Assembly: GCF_034140825.1 (NCBI RefSeq)
Contig: NC_089043.1
Location: forward strand, 25,780,001 to 25,844,000
Origin: Oryza sativa Japonica Group
Taxonomy: Eukaryota; Streptophyta; Magnoliopsida; Poales; Poaceae
Reading direction: 5' to 3'
Length of the DNA stretch: 64,000 bases
The notes below the pieces were generated by a model. That model did not search any database and was not told where the DNA came from. It saw only the letters and a list, made by a program, of their open reading frames with translations. Made by a program: the position numbers and the translations under genes. This document shows, one piece after another, positions 32,991-43,732 of the stretch (positions within the stretch are counted from its first letter, which is position 1; every line of letters begins with the position of its first letter).

Positions 32991-34453
32991 TTAGTTGACA
33001 GGACGACGGCACATTGGGCATAGGGCATGCCACAGCAACCAGTTGTCGATGCACCCCAAATGGAAGATGTGGCAACACGCCGGCAATCTCCTGGCAATCT
33101 CGCCGGCCTTGAAATCCTACGACAAAATGGGGAAAAAAAAGAGAAGCAAAATAACTCTGAATAAACTGTAAATGATGCATCTCTGATTGTACATTTGTTC
33201 ATGGAAGATGGGGGAGTGTTAATTGTGGACCGACGGCGGCGACGTACGTGAAGGCAAATGGGGCAGGCGCCGGTGGCGTCCGTCTGCGCCGCCGTGAGCT
33301 TGATCACCGGAAGCTGGTCGACGGCGGCGAGCCGCATGCCCATCACCACCGGGTAACTCCGGCCGGTCAGGTCGCCGCTCACCTCTGCTCGTCTATGGCG
33401 CGACGGCACCGCGTTCAACTAGATATTCATCAATGACACTGTTAGCTAGCGCTTTCATTAGTTGTTTTAATACTACTTAATACAAAAGGCAATAAATTTC
33501 ATTTGTCACATCACAGACTGTTCTTGAATTTATGTACTCACTCAAAAGATTCATTTGAAAATGTTCTGTATGGTGCTTTCAGGTAGACAGAATGTAATTA
33601 ATTAATCCGCATGATGAATTTCAGGAAGTGACAATATTTTCTTATTTACTACTCCCTCCATTATAAGACGTTTTGACTTTGATTAAAGTCAAACTACTTC
33701 AAATTTAACTACGTTTATAAATAAATAAAGTAACATTTATAATAACAAATTAGTTTTATTAAATCAATAATTGAATATATTTTCATAATAAATTTATCTT
33801 GCGTTGAAAATGTTATTATTTTTTTACAAAATTAATCAAACTTAAAACAATTTAATTTTGACCAAAGTCAAAAACATCTTATAACCAACCTGAAACGGAG
33901 GTAGTACCTGGCTATCCAACACCGTGGTTAAGGTAGGGAAAACCGAGGTGCGCACGGTGAGGCGATCAATCACAAGATTCCAGAACACAAGCAGCTGAGC
34001 TACGCAGGAGATCGGTTAGTCTGCAGCCATGGCGATGAACATTCTTTTTCTGACAAGAAACACGAAGATAGCTAACCATGAGGTGAGCTCGAGTGGCGAT
34101 GGAGTACTCCTCGTAGCACCAAATCTTGGCGAGCGAGTCGACGACCTCCATGGCGATGAAAGCTCCGGAGATGGCCCCGATCAGCGTCCCCTGGAGCAAC
34201 CCGTCCTCGCTGACGAAGCCTGCGATGACGCCAGCAATGGCGCCTAGCATCATTCCGGCTTGCACGCATGCAGAGGCAACAGATAATAACACATCATATC
34301 ACACATCGTCAGTGATCTGATGCATATCTACATACAATAATCTGAAAGAGAATTGACACTAGGTAAACTATTACCTGTGGCGAAGACGCAGGTGGCTAAG
34401 CAGCGGGCGAGTTTGCCGGCGACTCGCCGGAGTCGGGTGGCCAACGAGAGCAT
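32991..34453 (-). CDS. NIP-type membrane RING-H2 finger E3 ubiquitin ligase
   Basis: Four exons: 34453-34375, 34258-34077, 33418-33248, 33116-32991; all GT-AG, closing to 185 aa. It starts MLSLATRLRRVAGKLARCLA. Exon 2 encodes two Gly-rich hydrophobic stretches (MMLGAIAGVIAGF and TLIGAISGAFIAM), then EVVDSLAKIW, as in NEP1-interacting protein (NIP) type RING proteins, which sit in plastid or other membranes. The RING-H2 is complete: C139, C142, C158, H160, H163, C166, C177, C180 (CPIC, CCHIFHLGC, CPMC). It ends soon after, at RRPVN. Such proteins transfer ubiquitin from an E2 to a substrate; the substrate is unknown. The exon 2-3 join is in phase, but an extra small exon in the 658-base intron cannot be excluded; that intron holds a MITE. 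Confidence 0.88.
33652..33901. mobile_element. Stowaway-like MITE (TTTTGACTTTGATTAAAG family), copy 2, in an intron
   Basis: CTCCCTCCATTATAAGACGT at the left, GAAACGGAGG at the right, with TA on both flanks. Same family and orientation as 26623-26880. It lies in intron 2 of the RING-H2 gene. Confidence 0.85.
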
Positions 34454-34580
34454 CGCCGCCGCCGCCGTTGCTTGCTTGCTTGCTTTCGCGCGAAAACGGG
34501 AGCAGCGCAGCTAGCGAGTTTGGCGCGAGATACACATGGGTTTTAAAGTGGAAATAGAGCACGCAGCTAACCGGAAACCG

Positions 34581-34702
34581 TTTTAATCACTCGGGACTCG
34601 GGTGGATGTCCACCCGTTTATGATATATGTCATCTAAATAGTTATAAAAAAATTTAGTTGACATATAATAAACGAGTGGATGTCCACTCGAGTGATTAAA
34701 AT
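34581..34702. mobile_element. 122-bp foldback MITE upstream of the RING-H2 gene
   Basis: TTTTAATCACTCG at the left and CGAGTGATTAAAAT at the right are inverted. GGTGGATGTCCACC and GAGTGGATGTCCACTC sit near each end, so nearly the whole unit pairs with itself. It starts about 130 bases upstream of the start codon, in the probable promoter. Confidence 0.75.
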
Positions 34703-36724
34703 CCATCTCCCGCAGATCACTCCAAGCTGGTTGGCGCCTGCCTGCCAACCACTAATTAACATTCAGATCGCCAGGCTAGCTCAAGAATTCAGTCTTACTC
34801 CTACATTAAAAGTTCAGATCGCCAAACGATACGATAAGAATTCTTTAATCATTCAGGTATTGAGCTATTCGGCATTGCATTTCATTTCATATTTCCATTC
34901 AACATTTCAATAGTGTGCAATATAATGTCGACACAATCATTGGTATATATCTATCCAACGGCTGCTAATGCTATAGCTAGCTACTTGTAGTCGTCGATCC
35001 GGTTAGCTTTCCCTGTCTGAGAAGCAGTGCGTGCACATCATCACAGGCCTTTGCCTACAGTGGCGGCAGGCAGGTTTGTGTCGCTACCACGGGTGAGGAA
35101 TTACAACGATATGCGTCTATTTTCCTGTGGCAGCTTGACTACAACTGTTGAGGGCAAGCTGCATCATAGCAGATAGCTTACTAATGCAAATTTAAATTCA
35201 ATTTCTACTTATCACAACAAAAAAAATAAATTAGATTGGGAATTAATTTTTTTTCTCTGTGATATGTAAAAGTTAAATTTGAACTTATATATTCGTAGAG
35301 TGATACATCACATATTAATATATCTTCTTAAATTTTTTATAACCATTTGAGTGCCATGCAAATAACGAAAGAACATCATTTCAAAAATTTAGAATAGTTT
35401 CCTCTTAGCGCAAAGGTTAAAATTTATACCACCCCGTCTCAAAATGTAGCTATTTCTAGCATGGTAGCTTGTCCCAAAATGAAGCTATTTCTCCACCTAC
35501 CCTCTCCTCTGAACCAATCACAACCATTTTCTTCACCTACTTTCTCTTCTCCACCAATCACAAGTTCACAAACCTCCTCTAATCATTTATACCTAGTTTC
35601 TTAATACCCGTGCCTACCCCAAAAATAGTTATATTCTAGGATGGAGGAATTACTATCTTTGTAAAAAAGGTGCGGATAGGCTATTGCCCAATCCGCGCCA
35701 AAACCGACATGGCAACAGCTACACCGATCGATCATTCATCCATGATTGTGCTTCAACTGCAAATACTGCAGATAGATAACACTGGTGTACGTTTACCGAT
35801 CAACGCCGTGAGGTGAGGAGGCCGGGAATGGATTGTATCATCTATAACTGCTAATGGGCAATCACCAATCAATTTCACCATCCAGGTATACTGCTCCTGC
35901 TCTACAAGTAGTAGTTATGGATGCAGTTCTCTTTCAGACGAAAAGTTTGATGACGGCAAGTCGGCAACCAGAACCTGAAAGTTGATGGGAAATTGCCGCC
36001 GGCGATCGATCGACCAACCCGGTTCACAATCGCATCTGTATTGTACTATTGTCGTATTTGACATATGCACGGAGAGGCGGATTCGTACAACTGCCCATTT
36101 GTTGGCTCTTCTCTGCTTATACTCTTTTGTGAAATTCCTGAACATTCACCCGCCTCAATATTGTCTTGAGAAGATTTCATGACTAGACTGAATCTCATAG
36201 CTACTCCCTCCCCTATAAAAATCAAACATAATACAAGATTATTATACCACTACGCACCGTTTAGCAGTTTAAAAAACGTGTCACGAAAATCTTAATCTTC
36301 ATCTAATTTTTGTTTGGGAAAAGAACGGAACATAAGTTGTAAGTTGTAGTCAAGTTAGAGAGTAATTTGTCCTGCTTAAAAAAATACCAAAATTTTAGGA
36401 TTTGCCTGCATCGACACCTCCATCCTTGGGCTCTCCAGGGATTGCCTTTGCAAGCCCTGTCCCAACATGTTAAGAGGCTCATATCAACGCGAAAAATACA
36501 ATTTCACACTTTCACATCCCTTATCTTTTCTCGCAGAGGTACTCCTTCCATCCTAAAATGTAGTAACCTAAGATATGTTTAGTTTTATAGTCCTAGGATG
36601 TCTCAGCTCGTACTATATTGCTATATTTTGGGATAAAGGCAGTACTCGATGCCGTCGTTTTCTTTTCCTTTCCGATCTTGCCCTCTCAACAGTCTAGATT
36701 TGGTACGCGTGAAAAAAAAGACGC

Positions 36725-36860
36725 GAATATTAGGAAATAACCTAATATCAAATAATTAGAAGGGGTGAGGTTTCGAACTCAAATCGTAGACCACCACATT
36801 ATGAAGCTAGCTGCTAGCCGGTAGCCGGAAGACCCTTAGTTGCCGTGGCAGAGAGGCCCT
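36725..36860 (-). repeat. Possible tRNA-derived SINE fragment
   Basis: On the minus strand GTGGTCTACGATTTGAGTTCGAAACC resembles the T arm and B box of a tRNA (GAGTTCGAAACC), preceded by CTAGC-rich text and followed by CTAATTATTTGATATTAGG. Boundaries and family are uncertain. Confidence 0.3.
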
Positions 36861-37288
36861 AGTTTTTACTGGCGGTAACCAGGTAACGTGTCCGGTGTGC
36901 CTTGTGTAATGCATTCGCCTGCACTGCAAGTGCACAGGCTGACACTGGCGTCGGCCGTTCCGTTGGAGGAGACATGCAGGGCAGGCGACGACTCAGCTGA
37001 CACTCTCTATCCGGCCGGGATCCATGAAACCAACTAACAAAACAGCACGGGCTGCCACAGACGCGACGGCCCAAAGGCCGAAATCCTGCAGGGGTCAAAC
37101 GCCCACCACCGAAACCACGACGCGCGCCCACGTGAACTCACCCCCGTCCGTGACACGCCCGCGCACCATTTGCTGTTGCGTCGCGTCTCCTCACCTGCTC
37201 GCTTTTGTCCTTTTCCCCTAACTTACCTTACATAATTTTGAGACATGGTGAGGGCAGCTCCCGTTTCAGTTCCACCTATTCTAAAATA

Positions 37289-37498
37289 CTCCATCTTTTT
37301 CTTAAAACATGTTTCACCGTTTGTCTTATTCAAAAACTTTTATGAATATTATTCAAAACCTTAAGTAGTAGTAGTATATTTAACATTGAATCAAATGATA
37401 GAAAAAGAATTAATAATTCCTAAAAATTTTTGAATAAGACAAACGATCAAACATGTTTAAAAAGGTCAACAACGTCAAATATTTAGAGACGGAGGGAG
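37289..37498. mobile_element. Stowaway-like MITE (TTGAATAAGAC family), copy 1
   Basis: Right end ACGGAGGGAG followed by TA; left end CTCCATCTTTTTC preceded by TA. GAATAAGACAAACGATCAAA and GAATCAAATGATAGAAAAAG recur in the element at 63531-63781. Confidence 0.75.
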
Positions 37499-37620
37499 TA
37501 GATTTTAGTCAAACAGTTTTATCTCCACCGAAGATAGAAACGGATATGGGTAGAACGCTTTTACAAGTTACTTCACAGCTTCAGTCCACACCAAACTTTT
37601 AAAGCTAAATTTAAAAGTTT

Positions 37621-37686
37621 CTCCCTCTGTCAAAAAGAAAATCCAGTGTATATTTAAACATTGGATTTTCTTTTCTGACGGAGGGT
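37621..37686. mobile_element. 66-bp Stowaway-like hairpin
   Basis: CTCCCTCTGTCAAAAAGAAA at the left and its inverted counterpart TTTCTTTTCTGACGGAGGG at the right pair with a short loop. About 200 bases from the PP2A gene 3' end. Confidence 0.7.
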
Positions 37687-37889
37687 GTAGACCTCTACAA
37701 TCAGACTTTAACATGGCTGCGAATCTATAGAGTTTTTACGATTACCGATAAAAACGCTCACCTCCATCTCGCTGCATGCACCACGACGAGTTACACGGTC
37801 ACGACCAAAAACACGTACGAGCGGAACACATATCGTTGCTTGCTTGCTTGCTTGTTTTGGCATGTACAAAGCGTACTACTACTGCTACG

Positions 37890-40496
37890 CTACTTGGCAT
37901 CGGCGCCGGCGTCGGCGGCGAGCTCCAGGCGGCGCCACCGTGCGCGGCGCGCGGCGGCGTCGGCGTCGGCCTCGGCCAGGCGCGCGGCGAGGCCGGCGGC
38001 GCAGCGGGCGTAGGCCCCCGGCGCCACCCGGTCAAGCAGCGCACGCACGCTGGCCGTCACCTGCTGCACGCACCTGCTCCAGTGCCGCTCCAGGTTAGCC
38101 TCCATGCTCGCCACGAACGCCGGCAGGATCCGCTCCTCCATCGCCGCCGGCCCCGCCGCGCACGCCATCGCCACGAACCGCTCGTTGTTCCACACGTACA
38201 GCGCCCTCTCCGCCACCTGCAAAATCACACGCAGCACACCGAAATTAACACCGCAACTGCTGGTCCAAGATTTGATTATTTTTCCAACCTGCTAAAGTGA
38301 GTGTGAGTTAGGCCGTGTTTAGTTGTTTTGGCGAAATTTTTTTTTTACACATACGGACACACATTTGTAGAATTAAACGTAGACTAATAACAAAATAAAT
38401 TATAAATTCCGCCTGTAAACTATGAGACGAATCTATTAAGCCTAATTAATCCATCATTAGTAAATATTTACTGTAGCACCACAATGCCAAATCATGGCGT
38501 AATTAGTCTCAAAAGATTCGTCTCGCAATTTGCATATAAACTGTGCAATTGGTTTTTTTTCATCCACATTTAATGCTCTATGTATATATCCAAACATTTA
38601 ATGCGACATAAAAGTTAGAAGTTTGAAGTAAACTACACACAGCAACCACTATGGCAACAACTAATGCTACTATTACTAGTACTGATGATATCAACAAAGG
38701 CTGGATTACACGACAAGAAAAGTGCAATCGGAATCATATCCCTCTTTATTACCGAAAACTTTGGATCATCAGTTTGTTACAGGTATATTCAGATGCAGAA
38801 GCTTTAGATCAGTTTGCTACAGCTACTAGTATATTCAGATGCAGAGCAGAGCATCATCAGTGTTCAGTACTCAGAATATAATGGATATTCAGAAATTGAA
38901 TGGGTTGGGATTTTGAAGATGGATTGGATTGCGTAAAAATGGAGTTTATTTTTGAAACTGAATTACACGAACGCTGTACGTGGAGTGGACAGATTAAAGT
39001 GACGACGCTTTATAAAGCCGCTTTTTATCGAAACTTTCAATCACACCGAACTTTTTTCCCCACATGTACCACACTAACAGCATGGGGGGCAGAATGGATC
39101 ACTGAGATGAATCTGCTCAAAAGTTCACTGAAATTTTGCTTAACAGCGTATATTCTGAAACCCATTTTTCAGATTAATTTTCAATTTCAACTGCTCAAAG
39201 TTTAGATTTCTGAAACTGAATTCCACAAAATTGTGCTGATTGATCCTAACATGTAAAATGTACAAGAAAATGTTGGAAGCAAGAGGTAATTATGCATGTT
39301 GGAAGCAAGCAGTAATAATTGAAATGTGAAAATGTAGTTAAAATCGATGGTGAAAATGGAGCAAGAACACAAACCTGTGAGCTGCAGCTGCTGACGCAGC
39401 GGGCGATCCGGGAGCAGACGGGGACGACGAGCTTGTCGAAGTGGTGCTGGTCGAGGATCTCGACGATCTCCTCGAGCTCGTCGATGAGCAGCACCTCCTT
39501 CTGGCAGTTGGTCGCCGGCCAGTGGCGGAGGATGTCCCTGACGGCGGCGCCGGCGAGGCCGGGGTCCTTGTGGACGAACTGGAGCACGCAGTAGGCGAGC
39601 TGGCGGTGGTACGTGTGCACCCACCGCGTCCGGTGCAGCGGCAGCAGCACGCGCGCCATGAACGCCCGGTGCTCCTCCTTGAGCGGCACGGCGAAGCCGT
39701 TGATGATGCTGCCGCAGACCTCGAGCAGCTCGCCGACGCCGCAGTGGCGCTCGGCCTCCGCCGGGGACGCGTCGTAGACGAACCGGAGCAGCGCGGCGGC
39801 CATGGTGCGCCGCATGAACGCGCGCTCGCCGGTGAGCTTGGAGTAGAGCAGGTGGTAGGCGGTCTTGAGGCGGTCGCGCTCACGCGGGTCCTCGGAGGCG
39901 AAGAGGGTGACTAGGCCGGCGAGGAAGCTCCGGTCGACGTGGTTGCGGAGCGCCCTGGCGTCCGCCGCGGCGACGGCGGCGGTGAGGACGTCGTAGACGA
40001 GGTGGAGGTGCGGCCACGACGGGAGCAGCACCATCACGGGGACCTCGTCGTCGAGCACGTCGGACGGCGGCGGGAGCGACGACGGGTAGGCGGACGGCGG
40101 CATCGCCCGGAACAGGTTGGCGGCGACCATCTTGACCAGCGCCACCATCACCCGGTGGTCCAGCCCCTGCTTCCTCTTCCCGCTCGCCCTCACCGCGGCG
40201 AGCACCTCACCGAGCGCCTCCGTCTTCGCGTCCCTCTCCTCGCCGGACTCCCCCCCTGCGGCGCCGCCACCATCGACGAACGTGAAGACCCGGCTGCACG
40301 ACTCGATCTTGGTGATCAGACGATCCTCCTCGGGCTCCGGCGACGGCGGCGGGAGCAGCATCGCACCAACGACGACGTCGGGCTTCTCGAGCTGGAAGAG
40401 GTGCAGCAGCGTGGTGGACCTCCTCTTCCCCGACGACGGCGGCGGCGGCGCCCCCCTCACCACCACCACCGCCTCCTCCGCCGCGGCGGCGCCCAT
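37890..40496 (-). CDS. PP2A regulatory subunit B' (B56 family)
   Basis: Two exons: 40496-39375 and 38216-37890, GT-AG, in phase, giving 482 aa, typical for plant B' subunits. The ATG at 40496 (MGAAAAEEAV) is the only in-frame ATG upstream of the domain. The B56 HEAT-like repeat core begins near residue 40; clear family tracts are DPRERDRLKTAYHLLYSKL (rice copy DPRERD-RLKTAYHLLYSK), EEHRAFMARVLLPLH, YHRQLAYCVLQFVHKDPGLA, KEVLLIDELEEIVEI and VAERALYVWNNERF across the intron. B' subunits direct the PP2A A/C core to substrates, for example in brassinosteroid and defence signalling. The intron position (after SSQ, before VAERALY) is a conserved type. The single 1.16-kb intron carries a Tourist-type MITE. 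Residues 1-110 are low complexity. Confidence 0.95.
38311..38640. mobile_element. Tourist-type MITE in the PP2A B' intron
   Basis: Starts GGCCGTGTTTAGTTGTTTTG after TTA (38308-38310). Inner blocks (GAGACGAATCTATTAAGCC, AAGATTCGTCTCGCAATTT) are shared with the element at 52706-53035. The right end near 38640 is degraded. Confidence 0.75.
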
Positions 40497-40681
40497 CGAT
40501 CGAATTACCCAAGACAGCTCAGGGAGGGGAGACGACGAGGTTGTTGTCACGGGAGGGCAAGCAAATTAAGCAAGGAAGCTGGTATAGAAGCGGCCAAAAA
40601 TGGCGGCGGTTTGGTTGCGAGAGCTTGGAGACGAACGCCGAGCTGAGGTGCATCGCCCTAGTTTTGGAAGCAGCGTGGGTT

Positions 40682-40689
40682 GATATAGG
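40682..40689 (-). promoter_or_regulatory. TATA-like motif of the PP2A B' gene
   Basis: CCTATATCA on the minus strand, about 190 bases upstream of the ATG. The match to TATA consensus is moderate. Confidence 0.3.
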
Positions 40690-40877
40690 GCGGGAGAGAG
40701 AAACAATGTGGAGTGGAGGGAGGGGGGTTTGGAGGGTAGCGCATGGGACCCGTTCATCCTCGAAAGCAACGGAGGAGATCTTCTTCGTCTTGGTGGTGAG
40801 GCTCACTGCCTCACTCACTACTGCTCATGCTCAGCGTCAGGTCAGGTCATCAGGATTCAGGCCGGGGTAAACTCGTA

Positions 40878-41304
40878 CTCCCTGATCCCATAAAAAAACA
40901 AAGGTAGTCATAAGTTTTTAGCCAAAATAAAACTTCCTAAGTTTTGGCAATGCTAAAATTTTGGCAAGATGGCAATATTACCAAAATTTTAGTAGAATTT
41001 TTTATGTATTGACCAAATTTAGCAACAAACTAAACGTAGACATTATTTTGGCAACTTTAAAAAAAAAAGGTATGGTTGAAAATAGTATCAAAGTGAACAA
41101 GCCCTTCATGTCCAATTTTAATCGTCTGTCTTATTTAATTTTTTTAAAAAAACATTAAAAAACATAAGTTACAAATAAAGTATTATTCATATTTTATCAT
41201 CTAACAGCAATAAAAATATTAATCATAAAAAAATTAAATAAGACAAACGATTAAATTTGAATACGAAAATTTATAGCTGCGTCTAAAATAGAACGGATGG
41301 AATA
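40878..41304. mobile_element. Stowaway MITE interrupted by another small element
   Basis: Outer ends CTCCCTGATCCCATAAAAAA (TA at 40876-40877) and AATAGAACGGATGGAA belong to the family of 23492 (GTCTTATTTAATTTTTTT ... TTAAATAAGAC). The segment at about 40920-41092, with repeated CAAAATTTTAG / GCTAAAATTTTGGCAA phrases, is absent from other copies and looks like a later insertion with its own short inverted repeats. Confidence 0.65.
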
Positions 41305-43732
41305 CAAGATATAATGTATCCAAACAAAAAAAATATTTAGATTTGTAATATTAGAATGCCTTATATATTTGTTGGTATATTTTTATGAGGAAGCAGGTGG
41401 TCAGGAAATTCAGAGAGAAAAATCCACTTGGATTTAGCCGGATCGATACATGCTGCTCTTGGTTACTGTGCGCTGTGCGCATGTGGTGATGTGGTCCCTT
41501 TGATTGCTTCGTTGGTTCACAGGTGAATGCTGAGAAGAAGCTAAAACAACCAAGCAATCGATGCCCTACAGCTGATTATAAACCGTCATAAAAAAGATAA
41601 TTTGTAGATAAAACTTTTTTATACACATTATCTTGATGACTTAAAAGCCCAAGCTAAAAAATAAAGTATGAAGGAAAAACATTAAAATCAACTATAAAAT
41701 TTTAATTTAAATTTTAGCTACGTCTCGTTGGTAAATGGTAAGCTGGAGAGCAAATTTTTGCATGCATTTCCAGTGTTGAGCAAGTTGACTGACAGCTTAA
41801 GCCTACAGGCTGCGGTCATATGAACATGGGTTAATTTGCAGAAGCAAACAGTAGATTGGCAAGCGCAAATGCCATCATTGGGACAAACCAGGTAGGCAGG
41901 TACAATAGTACAATGCTACATCCATGCATCAGATTAAATTAAATAAACAAAAGAAAAAGAGGAGATGAGGTGGTGGCAAACATAAAAGATGATTGCTTGC
42001 TCCAACAGGCTCACAGTCACAGGTTAATTAATCTAATTGCAGAGAGTAACATACTACTAACACAAACCAACCAGGCAGTGGGATCTGGGAAGAAGCTGGA
42101 GTCCCTCACACGGCGAAGGAAAAAGGTTCACATGTAGACCTTAGCCCACAGGCTCAAACAAGATTCTGACCAATTTGCTCCTATTTCATTTCTTGGAGAG
42201 GCATATCCCTGTGTCCGGTTGTGCCTCATGCCTGACAGTTCCCCGGTAGATGATTCCAAGCGAGAAAAGATGCCCTACTGCCATGTGATTGCTTGCAAGC
42301 TAGGAAGCTTAGGCTTGGAATTGATAGGCGAATCGAGTCAGAGCGGTGTACCAGTGCAAAAAATGCAGTTGCATGAACCGGCCTAACAAGACGCACCGGC
42401 CATTCGGTGAGCCATGCATGCATGCCAACACCACAAAAGTGAATCTTGCATTACCTGAAAAGAAATAAAGAACCTGATTAAAGGAAAGTGTAAGATAGTG
42501 CCAAGCATGCAGTTTCAGAAAAAGGTGATGTTGTTGAAGCATAATTAACATATATTAAGCTGCAAAAAGTACTTGTGCGGTGCTTACTGACCTTTGATTT
42601 TGTCCTATAGATTACTCATGGGCTCATGGCCCATGTACAGATCATAATAGTTTGTTTTATATTTGCTTGCCTTTTGTACCTGGGTACTTACACAAATACA
42701 ATAGAGGAGATCATTTGATGTGCCAGATAAGCATTGGAAATGAGATTTGGAGCCGCGTAGATTATCTCAATCATATCTCAACAGTCCATGGAAACAACAG
42801 CAGAAACAGGGAGGCCATCCTGTGATCACCCATGAGACAAGGCTGACCCCTGCTGTTTGATTCTATCAGCCGACATTTTGCAGATATTCCAGATGCAAAC
42901 TCCCTGCAAGAAAAACTGAGAGACATGTTGCACCTAGTTAATCATGCAAGTGAGAGCATAGCTCAAACAGAATCCACTATACTATAAAGACAACTGGTTC
43001 TGCACGGTGAATTTGGTAAGCTCATAAAGATAGAATTCAGAGAAAACACAAACTTCTCAAGCTAGAGCAAGACTAATATTTCTAGAAGGAATATAATTTC
43101 CATAAGATCGAAGATAGTACACACGGTTAAGTTGTAGTCGTACGACATAGGATTTGCCTACATTCTACAGCAGTTCAAATTGCAAGGACTGCTGTTATCT
43201 GGATATTAAGTCAGCACGTTTGTTAATTAATGCAAACCATGAAGCCACATAATACCAACTGCTAAAGATCGAACCATCCTAACATTAATTCTTCCTGTAA
43301 AGTTCAAATAATTTGCATAGTACAAGGTACGCTTCCTTCACCAAATAAGTGTCGTACGTACTACTTTCCAGATCACAGTCAACATATATAGTTGAGTGAT
43401 TGAAATAGTTGATTATCAGAATCTGCACGATCAGAAATGCAAGCCACAGATTACCAGATCAACTTTTGTCACAAGTTCTGAACAAAAAACCAAAATGTTT
43501 CTTCCTTTCACAACTATGTATAGTCTCTACCCCCAACATCCACACGCAACCCACTCCATAAGGACTATAACCACACTAGCCAAAGAACAGGCATTCTGAA
43601 AAATTTCAGTTCGGCAACCTCATCATTTTACCCAGGAAGCATCATTATTCCTCAATGAGGTAGGGTACAGATCACAATGTAATACCTTTTTTATGAGATT
43701 GCACACCAATAACATAATAAACATAAAGATCA
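41305..43732. other. Intergenic, no gene seen
   Basis: 41575-41725 is a fragment of the foldback family of 14962. The rest is low-GC sequence; short frames near 42226-42551 have no domain. The 3'UTR of the PPR gene must lie near 43500-43732. Confidence 0.45.

Larger units (their letters stand above)
34703..37889. other. Intergenic rich in small elements
   Basis: Holds MITE-like units at about 35429-35650 (ends ACCCCGTCTCAAAATGTAGC and ATTCTAGGATGGAGG), 36542-36645, 37289-37498 and 37621-37686, a possible SINE-like piece near 36720-36860, and a fragment at 36235-36300 (CACCGTTTAGCAGTTT). No gene is supportable. Confidence 0.5.

Noticed and set aside
33907-34074. Possible extra exon in the RING-H2 gene intron 2
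   Set aside because: Splice-like ends exist, but the reading across 34077/33418 is already in phase and no conserved residues appear here.
39939-40646. Open 235-codon frame on the plus strand
   Set aside because: It is antisense to the first exon of the PP2A B' gene; its Arg/Gly-rich text is a by-product of high GC.
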